NCBI GenBank assembly: GCA_017451975.1
Contig: JAFTNI010000029.1
Location: 1 to 11,279, forward strand
DNA: 11,279 bases
Direction: 5' to 3'
Origin: Clostridia bacterium
GTDB taxonomy: Bacteria; Bacillota; Clostridia; Oscillospirales; CAG-272
Shown here one piece after another: positions 5,988-11,279 of the stretch; the first letter of the stretch is position 1, and every line of letters begins with the position of its first letter. Below the pieces are notes generated by a model. It was not told the DNA's origin. It saw nothing but the letters and a program-made list of their open reading frames with translations, and searched no databases. Position numbers and translations under genes: made by a program.

Positions 5988-7009
5988 AAGCGGAAAAAAT
6001 TTTGGAAGCACTCGGTGAAATCGACGAAAAATTTATAGAGGAGGCAATGAATTATAATATGAAAAAGAAATTTAATTGGAAACCGATAATAGCGGTTGCG
6101 GCGTGCGCGGCTTTCGCGCTTGCGGCAATTCCCGTGGCAAACCACTTTGCGAATAACGATATGGTTGATGGCGGCACAACGGCTGGCACGGTAGCACCTG
6201 TGCCGGGCGATGAGGTTGATGATGATGTTGATTATGTAGCATATGAATATAGCGTGAATAAGGGGGAGATAATAGGAAACCATGTGGTTGAGCTAAAGGT
6301 ATCTAAATCCAGAGGCCGGTATGTAATTAAAGATAAATTGGATACACAAAAAACAGTCTATTTGAACGGAATGGAGTGGACTGCTAAATATGAAAATAGT
6401 TGGAGCGAAACCGATTATAAAGTTATTGTGGATAGATATACCGGCGTTTGCAACGGCAGAAATATGTCTTTTGGCGTTAATTCCATTACAGGAAAATGTG
6501 AATTCTTTATGTTCAAAACAACAGGTGACATCGACAAAACTGTAAAACTTACAAGAGATGAACTTTATGAGATTGCATATGATAATTTCCTTTCCGGTGG
6601 GTATACGGAAGATCCCGAAAATTATCAGTTGTCAGATGAATGTAGCAATGGCAGCGCAGGCTATTGGTTTAAATTTACTCGTTTTGTAGATGGTATAGAA
6701 ACATCTGAGCATGTACGCATAGGTTTGAGGAATAATGGTGATCTCTATTGGTTTGTTGGAAATCGTATCGGCGAAATGAAAGATGTCGATGTTTCCGGTT
6801 TCGATATGGATAAGATTTATGATGCGATAGAAATAAAAGTGAAAAAAATTTATGGCGATGCATACGTTGATTTTGAAAGAGAAGGTGCAGTTCTTAGAAA
6901 ACGTACAGATGGTTCTTATGTTTTTGACTATAGTGGACATATTGACGTAAAAAATAGTTATGGCAAAGTTGTCCAAGAAAGATGCTTTTTAATAGTAATA
7001 ATGGATTAA
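5984..7009 (+). CDS. Putative membrane-bound anti-sigma factor with PepSY-like outer domain
   Basis: A 341-residue protein from the ATG at 5984, chosen because it gives the ATGA overlap with the sigma stop and follows GGAGG (5964-5968) and GAGGTG (5971-5976); the longer frame from 5858 would only re-read the sigma gene. The short cytoplasmic part (1-32, EKILEALGEIDEKFIEEA) resembles N-termini I associate with clostridial anti-sigma factors. One membrane helix follows (33-52), then a flexible acidic linker (about 58-85) and an outer domain of about 250 residues. From about residue 185, alternating helix and strand (LTRDELYEIAYDNF; YWFKFTRFVDGIETSEHVRI; NGDLYWFVGNRIGEM) looks like PepSY/YcdB-type modules, though this is by eye. 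Expected role: sequester the upstream sigma and release it on an envelope signal. No zinc anti-sigma motif is present. Confidence 0.65.
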   Translation: MKAEKILEALGEIDEKFIEEAMNYNMKKKFNWKPIIAVAACAAFALAAIPVANHFANNDMVDGGTTAGTVAPVPGDEVDDDVDYVAYEYSVNKGEIIGNHVVELKVSKSRGRYVIKDKLDTQKTVYLNGMEWTAKYENSWSETDYKVIVDRYTGVCNGRNMSFGVNSITGKCEFFMFKTTGDIDKTVKLTRDELYEIAYDNFLSGGYTEDPENYQLSDECSNGSAGYWFKFTRFVDGIETSEHVRIGLRNNGDLYWFVGNRIGEMKDVDVSGFDMDKIYDAIEIKVKKIYGDAYVDFEREGAVLRKRTDGSYVFDYSGHIDVKNSYGKVVQERCFLIVIMD

Positions 7010-7035
7010 TAAAATAAACATTTACCTTTCAAAAC

Positions 7036-7066
7036 AAGCGGGGGCGAAAGCCCTCGTTTTGTTTTT
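7036..7066 (+). terminator. Intrinsic terminator after the second sigma/anti-sigma pair
   Basis: A ten-pair stem (7036-7045 with 7050-7059, including two G-U pairs) closes a GAAA tetraloop (7046-7049). The 3' arm runs into TTTTG and TTTTT (7057-7066). Confidence 0.75.
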
Positions 7067-7067
7067 G

Positions 7068-7240
7068 CACCACCGTAGGGCGGGGGCTTGCTCCCGCCGC
7101 CCCATGCCTAGGATAGCACCAAGCCTTCCCCTAAGCTGATGCAGGGGAAGCCTTTGAAGCGGGCGAACAAAGTTCGCCCCTACGCACACGGCTGAAATTC
7201 TCGCACTACCGTAGGGGAGGGGTTCTCCGTTCCGCAAAAC
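7068..7240 (+). repeat. Mosaic of intergenic palindromic repeats
   Basis: Several hairpin units lie in series. GGCGGGGGC and CTCCCGCC frame a TTG loop (about 7080-7099). CTTCCCCT and AGGGGAAG flank a ten-base loop (about 7126-7151). GGGCGAAC, AAA, GTTCGCCC make a perfect 8-base stem (about 7159-7177). The first unit begins ACCGTAGGG (about 7072) and a degenerate second copy begins ACCGTAGGG again (about 7209), so one unit is duplicated. No open frame here has a ribosome binding site or a protein-like translation. Such modular palindromes are common intergenic repeats in gut Firmicutes (from general knowledge, not searched). Confidence 0.6.
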
Positions 7241-7260
7241 ACATACAAAATTACCACCGC

Positions 7261-7361
7261 TGTCATCCTCGAGCAGGGCCACGCCAGATTCTTCGCTTCG
7301 CTCGAGAATGACACCTAACAGTGTCGGCGTGGATTTGCGAAGGATCTAGCGGCGGTATATG
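7261..7361 (+). repeat. Nested inverted repeat ending in a dispersed repeat copy
   Basis: TGTCATCCTCGAGC (7261-7274) is nearly the reverse complement of 7300-7313 (13 of 14). CCACGCC (7279-7285) is the reverse complement of GGCGTGG (7326-7332). The unit closes with 7340-7361, the inverted partner of 5281-5302 (20 of 22). The remaining spacer (7362-7560) is A/T-rich with short direct repeats (AAAAACTGC twice, about 7443-7460) and an A/T hairpin at 7514-7531; I see no gene in it. Confidence 0.55.
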
Positions 7362-7571
7362 GAAAATATTTCCATTATTTATTATGCAAACAAAGTGAAA
7401 TTCTCCTCATCTGCCATTTGCTCCTCGCCTTACACACGAAAAACTGCGTATAAAAACTGCTGCCGTTTTGGGTGAGGGGCGTGTTCGCACCGACGCGGGA
7501 AGTTTTTTGCGGAGCTTTTTTTCAAAAAAGCGAAAAAATATAAAAAATTTGAAACAATTTTGATAAAACTA

Positions 7572-7600
7572 TTTATTTTTTTATGTGGTTATGTTATACT
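7572..7600 (+). promoter_or_regulatory. Probable promoter of the cysS operon (extended -10)
   Basis: TATACT at 7595-7600 is preceded by TG and one base (7592-7594), an extended -10 element. The matching -35 position holds only TTTATT (7572-7577), which such promoters tolerate. Transcription would start near 7607, leaving a leader of about 113 bases before cysS. Confidence 0.6.
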
Positions 7601-7611
7601 ATTTTTGTAGA

Positions 7612-7697
7612 GCTGATTATTTCATTGGCTTTGGGGCAATTTATACACGAAAACATTACTTCCTTGCACCTTTGCCGAGAAATAATCGGTAAAGGTG
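7612..7697 (+). promoter_or_regulatory. cysS leader with two competing RNA pairings
   Basis: Pairing A: CACCTTTGCCGA (7667-7678) with 7686-7697, a 12-pair stem with one G-U and a 7-base loop. Pairing B: GCTGATTATTTC (7612-7623) with 7679-7690, ten Watson-Crick pairs and two G-U. The two share 7686-7690, so they exclude each other unless the loop alone pairs. This has the form of an attenuator or riboregulator. There is no T-box signature, which would be the usual control of cysS in Firmicutes, and the bases after stem A are only weakly T-rich (AATTTT), so the mechanism is open. Confidence 0.45.
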
Positions 7698-7719
7698 AAT
7701 TTTAAAATCGGAGATCTAT

Positions 7720-9144
7720 ATGAAACTTTACAACACACTCACAAAACAAATAGAGGAGTTTGTGCCTAACGAAGAGGGCAAGGTTAAAATGTATACCTGC
7801 GGCCCTACGGTTTACCATTTCGCGCACATCGGTAACCTCCGCACATATATTATGGAGGACGCGCTCGATCGCTTCCTTCGCTACAGCGGCTATGACGTTA
7901 CGCGCGTTATGAACATAACCGACGTTGGCCACCTCACGAGCGATGCAGACACGGGCGAGGATAAAATGCTCAAGGGCGCTAAGCGCGAGCATAAAACCGT
8001 TATGGAAATTGCGGAATTTTATAAGCAGGCTTTCTTTGCCGATTGCGCTAAGCTCAATATCAGAACACCCGACGTTATCGAGCCCGCAACCGCGTGCATC
8101 GATTCCTTTATAGCGGTTATCGAATCGCTTATAGAAAAGGGTTACGCTTATCTTGCCGGCGGCAACGTATACTTCGATACCTCCAAGGTGCGCGATTATT
8201 ATGCGCTCACGGGTCACAACGCAGACGACCTTAAGATAGGCGTGCGCGATGACGTTTCCGAGGACGAAAACAAGAGAAACAAAAGCGACTTCGTGCTTTG
8301 GTTCACGAAATCGAAATTCGATTCTCAGGAGCTTAAATGGGATAGCCCCTGGGGCGTTGGTTACCCCGGCTGGCATATTGAATGCTCCTGCATAAGCATG
8401 AAGCACTGCGGCGAGCGCCTCGACATTCACTGCGGCGGTGTGGATAATATCTTCCCGCACCACACGAACGAGATCGCGCAGAGCGAGGCTTACCTCGGCC
8501 ACAAATGGTGCAACTATTGGGTGCACGTTCAGCACCTGAACGACGAGCGCGGTAAAATGAGCAAATCCAGCGGCGAATTCCTCACGCTTGCGCTTCTCGA
8601 AAGCAAGGGTGTAAACCCCTTGGCATACCGTCTTTTCTGCTTGCAGAGCCACTACAGAAAGCCCCTCGTTTTCTCTTGGGAAACTCTTGCAAACGCGGAA
8701 GCGGCTTACAATAAGCTTATAAAACGCATTACAAACCTCAAAACAGAGGGCGAGGTTGACGCGGCGGCGCTTGCAGCATACCGCGAAAAATTCATAGAAG
8801 CCGTTGGCTTCGACATGAATACGGCGCAGGGCATTACTGCTCTTTACGACGTGCTCAAGGATAAATCTCTTTCCGATGCAACGAAGCGCGCCGTTATAGC
8901 AGACTATGAAAACGTTCTCGCGCTCGGCTTGCTTGCAGGCAAGAAGGAAGAGCCCAAGAAAGAGGAAGCGGCAGAGATTGCCGTTCCCGAAGAGGACAAA
9001 TGGATAGTAGAGCTTATTGCAGAGCGCAAGGCGGCTAAAAAGGCGAAGGATTTCGCCCGCGCCGATGCTATCCGCGCAGAGCTTCTTGAAAAAGGCGTTA
9101 CGATCGTAGATACGCGCGAAGGCACTAAATACACAAAAAACTAA
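7720..9144 (+). CDS. cysS: Cysteinyl-tRNA synthetase
   Basis: Class I aminoacyl-tRNA synthetase of 474 residues, normal length for bacterial CysRS. It activates cysteine with ATP and charges tRNA-Cys in the cytosol. Signatures: zinc ligand Cys27 in YTCGPTVY; HIGN (36-39), the HIGH-class motif; PGWHIECS with the second zinc cysteine; HCGGVDNIFPHH, supplying zinc and cysteine-site residues; KMSKS (279-283). The C-terminal part has a charged linker (KKEEPKKEEAAE) before the final helical segment (KKAKDFARADAIRAELLEKG) that contacts the tRNA. The ATG has CGGAGA at 7709-7714. It is first in an operon with rimO (17-base gap) and pgsA. Start and identity are secure. Confidence 0.97.
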   Translation: MKLYNTLTKQIEEFVPNEEGKVKMYTCGPTVYHFAHIGNLRTYIMEDALDRFLRYSGYDVTRVMNITDVGHLTSDADTGEDKMLKGAKREHKTVMEIAEFYKQAFFADCAKLNIRTPDVIEPATACIDSFIAVIESLIEKGYAYLAGGNVYFDTSKVRDYYALTGHNADDLKIGVRDDVSEDENKRNKSDFVLWFTKSKFDSQELKWDSPWGVGYPGWHIECSCISMKHCGERLDIHCGGVDNIFPHHTNEIAQSEAYLGHKWCNYWVHVQHLNDERGKMSKSSGEFLTLALLESKGVNPLAYRLFCLQSHYRKPLVFSWETLANAEAAYNKLIKRITNLKTEGEVDAAALAAYREKFIEAVGFDMNTAQGITALYDVLKDKSLSDATKRAVIADYENVLALGLLAGKKEEPKKEEAAEIAVPEEDKWIVELIAERKAAKKAKDFARADAIRAELLEKGVTIVDTREGTKYTKN

Positions 9145-9161
9145 AAAAGGTTTGATTGAAA

Positions 9162-10508
9162 ATGAACAACAACGCAATTAAAATCGGCTTTGTGTCGCTC
9201 GGTTGCTCTAAAAACCTTATCGACACGGAGATTATGCTTGCCCGTCTTGCAAACGCGGGCTACGCTATCACTACTGACGAAACTGAAGCAGACGTTGTGA
9301 TAGTAAATACCTGCGCTTTTATCGAAAGCGCAAAGAAGGAATCTATAGAAAATATACTCGATATCGCTTGGCTTAAGGAGCACAACGGCCTTAAGGCTAT
9401 TATAGTTACTGGCTGCCTTGCCGAGAGATATAAAGAAGAAATTTTCACGGAGATTCCCGAGGTTGATGCCGTTATCGGCGTTGGCTCTATCGAAAGAATA
9501 GAAGAAGCCGTTGCCACGGTGCTTTCCGACGAAAGATTTTACGCGCACGAGGATAAGGACGAAGCCCCCCTTGGCGGAGAGCGCATCGTTACCACGGGCG
9601 ACCACACGGCTTATATCAAAATCGCAGAGGGCTGCGATAACAGATGCACGTACTGCGCTATCCCCGGCATACGCGGTAAATTCCGCAGCCGCACGATAGA
9701 GGATATCGTTGAGGAGGCAAAGGAGCTTGAGGAGATAGGTGTTAAAGAGCTTAATATCATCGCTCAGGACACCTCGCGCTACGGCTTGGATATCTACGGC
9801 GAATACGCGCTTGCGAAGCTTGTACGCGCTATAACAGACGCCACGAGCATTCCGTGGATACGCCTTCTTTACTGCTACCCCGATAAAATAACAGATGAGC
9901 TTATCGCTGAAATGCGCGATAACGACAGGGTAGTGAAGTACATCGACCTTCCCATTCAGCATATCAGCGATAGCGTTCTCAAGCGCATGAACCGCCACGG
10001 CGACGGCGCTATGATACGCGAAACCGTTAAAAAGCTCCGCGACAATATCCCCGGCATAACCATCCGCACGACGGTGATGGTCGGCTTCCCCGGTGAAACG
10101 GATGAAGAATTTACAGAGCTTTGCGAATATGTTAAAGAGGCTGAATTTGACCGCCTCGGCGCGTTTACATACTCCAGAGAGGAAGATACCCCTGCTTATA
10201 ACCTCCCGGAGCAGGTAGACGAGCAAATCAAGCAAGAGCGCTATGATATCATTATGCGCCAGCAGCTCCACATTACGGAAATGAAGAATGAAAATCTTAT
10301 CGGCAAAACCATAAAGGTTATTTGCGAAGCCTTCGACCCCGCCGCGGAAATCTACTTCGGCAGAGGCGAGGCGGATGCGCCCGATATAGATACGAAAATC
10401 TACTTCCGCCCCGAGCTTGGTAAAAAGCGCATTGCCCCCGGCGAATTTGTAAACATCAAAATAGACGACGTTATTGACTACGATCTTATCGGCGATATCG
10501 TTCGATAA
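9162..10508 (+). CDS. rimO: Ribosomal protein S12 methylthiotransferase RimO
   Basis: Radical SAM methylthiotransferase that adds a methylthio group to the conserved aspartate of ribosomal protein S12. About 448 residues from the ATG. The N-terminal UPF0004 domain begins GFVSLGCSKNLIDTE, a hallmark of RimO rather than MiaB, and carries the three iron-sulfur cysteines C15, C51 and C85. The radical SAM domain has CDNRCTYC (C158, C162, C165) for the second 4Fe-4S cluster. A TRAM domain (about 385-448, ending IDYDLIGDIV) binds the substrate. A TTG two codons upstream (9156) lies closer to the AAAGG site (9146-9150) and is a possible alternative start, changing the protein by two residues. Confidence 0.96.
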   Translation: MNNNAIKIGFVSLGCSKNLIDTEIMLARLANAGYAITTDETEADVVIVNTCAFIESAKKESIENILDIAWLKEHNGLKAIIVTGCLAERYKEEIFTEIPEVDAVIGVGSIERIEEAVATVLSDERFYAHEDKDEAPLGGERIVTTGDHTAYIKIAEGCDNRCTYCAIPGIRGKFRSRTIEDIVEEAKELEEIGVKELNIIAQDTSRYGLDIYGEYALAKLVRAITDATSIPWIRLLYCYPDKITDELIAEMRDNDRVVKYIDLPIQHISDSVLKRMNRHGDGAMIRETVKKLRDNIPGITIRTTVMVGFPGETDEEFTELCEYVKEAEFDRLGAFTYSREEDTPAYNLPEQVDEQIKQERYDIIMRQQLHITEMKNENLIGKTIKVICEAFDPAAEIYFGRGEADAPDIDTKIYFRPELGKKRIAPGEFVNIKIDDVIDYDLIGDIVR

Positions 10509-10535
10509 GGTTCAGATAAAGAAAGGAATTTTATT

Positions 10536-11138
10536 ATGAATCTCCCGAACAAATTAAGTCTTCTCCGCGTTTTCCTCGTTCCAATTTTCATGGTTTTCTA
10601 TCTTTGCAATTTCGGCCTCGGCATCTGGCGCTTCGTTATAGCCGCTGTAATCTACATGGCGGCGGGATTTACAGATTTCCTTGACGGCAATATAGCCCGC
10701 AAATACGGCCTTGTAACAAACCTTGGCAAGTTTCTCGACCCTTTGGCAGATAAATTCATGGTAATGACATCTCTCCTTTGCCTTTGCTATATGTCTGCTA
10801 TCAATGCTGTGAACGGCAACGATAAAATCTACGGTGCGTGCCTCGTTGTGGCTTCCGCCATCGTAATTTTCCGCGAGCTCGCTATCACATCCATGCGCCT
10901 CGTTGCAGCAAGCACAGACGGCTCTGTTATCGCGGCGGCTTACCTCGGCAAGCTCAAAACTGTTACACAGATGGTTTTCACATCCTTCGCAATTATTGAA
11001 CCTGCTTTCTACGGCTTCGGCATTTCCTTTATAAACAACCACGTTCTTTCCTACGTTCTCATGGCTCTTATGACTATAATGACGGTTTGGTCCGGTATAG
11101 ATTACCTCAAGAGCTACTGGAAATATATTAAAGAATAA
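10536..11138 (+). CDS. pgsA: CDP-diacylglycerol--glycerol-3-phosphate 3-phosphatidyltransferase
   Basis: An integral membrane enzyme of 200 residues that makes phosphatidylglycerol phosphate from CDP-diacylglycerol and glycerol 3-phosphate, the committed step to phosphatidylglycerol. The CDP-alcohol phosphotransferase motif is complete: D47, D50-G51, A54-R55, G64, D68 and D72, where the aspartates bind metal and act in catalysis. MNLPNKLSLLRVFLVPIF is the typical PgsA start. Hydrophobic segments lie at about 12-46, 75-90, 105-125, 137-155 and 165-190. AAAGGA (10522-10527) precedes the ATG. It follows rimO by 27 bases, and rimO-pgsA adjacency is common in Firmicutes, which favours PgsA over cardiolipin or phosphatidylserine homologues. 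Confidence 0.93.
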   Translation: MNLPNKLSLLRVFLVPIFMVFYLCNFGLGIWRFVIAAVIYMAAGFTDFLDGNIARKYGLVTNLGKFLDPLADKFMVMTSLLCLCYMSAINAVNGNDKIYGACLVVASAIVIFRELAITSMRLVAASTDGSVIAAAYLGKLKTVTQMVFTSFAIIEPAFYGFGISFINNHVLSYVLMALMTIMTVWSGIDYLKSYWKYIKE

Positions 11139-11187
11139 TACTCTTTACAAAAAATATGGATAATTTGTAAAAATATCCTTTCAGTGC

Positions 11188-11216
11188 TTGACTAAAAGCA
11201 ATTTTCGGTATATAAT
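11188..11216 (+). promoter_or_regulatory. Sigma-A promoter for the gene at the right edge
   Basis: TTGACT (11188-11193) and a perfect TATAAT (11211-11216) are separated by 17 bases. Transcription would begin near 11223. No convincing intrinsic terminator separates pgsA from it; TTTACAAA/TTTGTAAA (11144-11171) can form only a weak A/T hairpin. Confidence 0.82.
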
Positions 11217-11252
11217 ATAAGTGTCAACAGAAATCATTTAAGGAGAATTGAA

Positions 11253-11279
11253 ATGATTGATAACAACGAAGAAATTGAA
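11253..11279 (+). CDS. Start of an unidentified gene, cut by the window edge
   Basis: ATG at 11253 preceded by TAAGGAGA (11239-11246) with good spacing, behind a near-consensus promoter. Only nine codons are visible (MIDNNEEIE), an acidic N-terminus that does not identify the protein. By synteny in Firmicutes a cinA or recA gene could follow pgsA, but nothing here confirms it. Confidence 0.65.

Noticed and set aside
7022..7282. An 86-codon minus-strand open frame in the spacer after the second anti-sigma gene
   Set aside because: It is composed of the palindromic repeat modules and the terminator, has no ribosome binding site, and its translation is Arg/Leu/Gly-rich repeat noise.
7068..7361. 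CRISPR array or tRNA/rRNA gene
   Set aside because: The repeats are unequal palindromic modules without regular spacers, and no cloverleaf or rRNA signature is visible here or elsewhere in the window.
7600..7719. T-box riboswitch upstream of cysS
   Set aside because: The conserved T-box bulge sequence and a specifier-bearing stem I are not present, and the leader is too short.
7702..9177. A 491-codon open frame on the minus strand opposite cysS
   Set aside because: Shadow caused by codon bias in cysS; the + strand product has all CysRS motifs. The long minus-strand frames opposite rimO, pgsA and the ligase are rejected for the same reason.
11144..11171. Terminator after pgsA
   Set aside because: The inverted repeat TTTACAAA/TTTGTAAA is A/T-rich and weak and has no T-run after it.

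Overview
The window looks like a chromosomal segment of a Gram-positive anaerobe of the class Clostridia (Bacillota), probably a gut lineage. The signs are strong AGGAGG-type ribosome binding sites, consensus sigma-A promoters (TTGACA/TATAAT with 17-base spacing), TTG starts, many ECF-type sigma/anti-sigma pairs, the cysS-rimO-pgsA gene order, and intergenic spacers packed with dispersed palindromic repeats of a kind I associate with gut Firmicutes. This placement is inferred from sequence style and was not tested by a search. All convincing genes lie on the + strand.

Layout. Bases 1-110 hold at most the 3' end of an upstream gene in an unresolved frame. A MerR-type regulator with a C-terminal membrane domain (202-978) is preceded by a textbook MerR promoter: 19-base spacer and a perfect 21-base palindrome. 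A Nudix hydrolase (1028-1483) follows. Between two near-identical hairpins (1486-1517 and 2915-2949) sits a sigma/anti-sigma pair (1594-2115, 2127-2909). An A-tract-rich spacer and a perfect sigma-A promoter then drive an acyl-activating AMP ligase (3161-4891) and a stand-alone acyl carrier protein (4922-5149), closed by a strong terminator (5171-5204). A repeat-bearing spacer leads to a second sigma/anti-sigma pair (5430-5987, 5984-7009) joined by an ATGA overlap. About 700 bases of gene-free sequence (7010-7719) carry a terminator, a mosaic of palindromic repeats, and the promoter and structured leader of cysS. The cysS-rimO-pgsA operon (7720-11138) follows, then a second near-consensus promoter and the first nine codons of another gene.

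How it works together. The right half is core housekeeping: cysteine tRNA charging, ribosomal protein S12 methylthiolation and phosphatidylglycerol synthesis. The left half is more accessory. It has three signalling units whose regulators are, or are partnered with, membrane proteins (membrane-tethered MerR; two sigma factors with single-pass partners), next to a lipid-activation pair (ligase plus ACP). That pair most likely activates acyl chains and loads them on its own carrier protein. A link between the envelope-sensing units and the lipid pair is possible, but only adjacency supports it. The most interesting items are the MerR operator with a membrane-anchored regulator, the ligase/ACP unit with its unusual promoter and leader, the two mutually exclusive pairings in the cysS leader, and the inverted copies of a dispersed repeat in the two large spacers.
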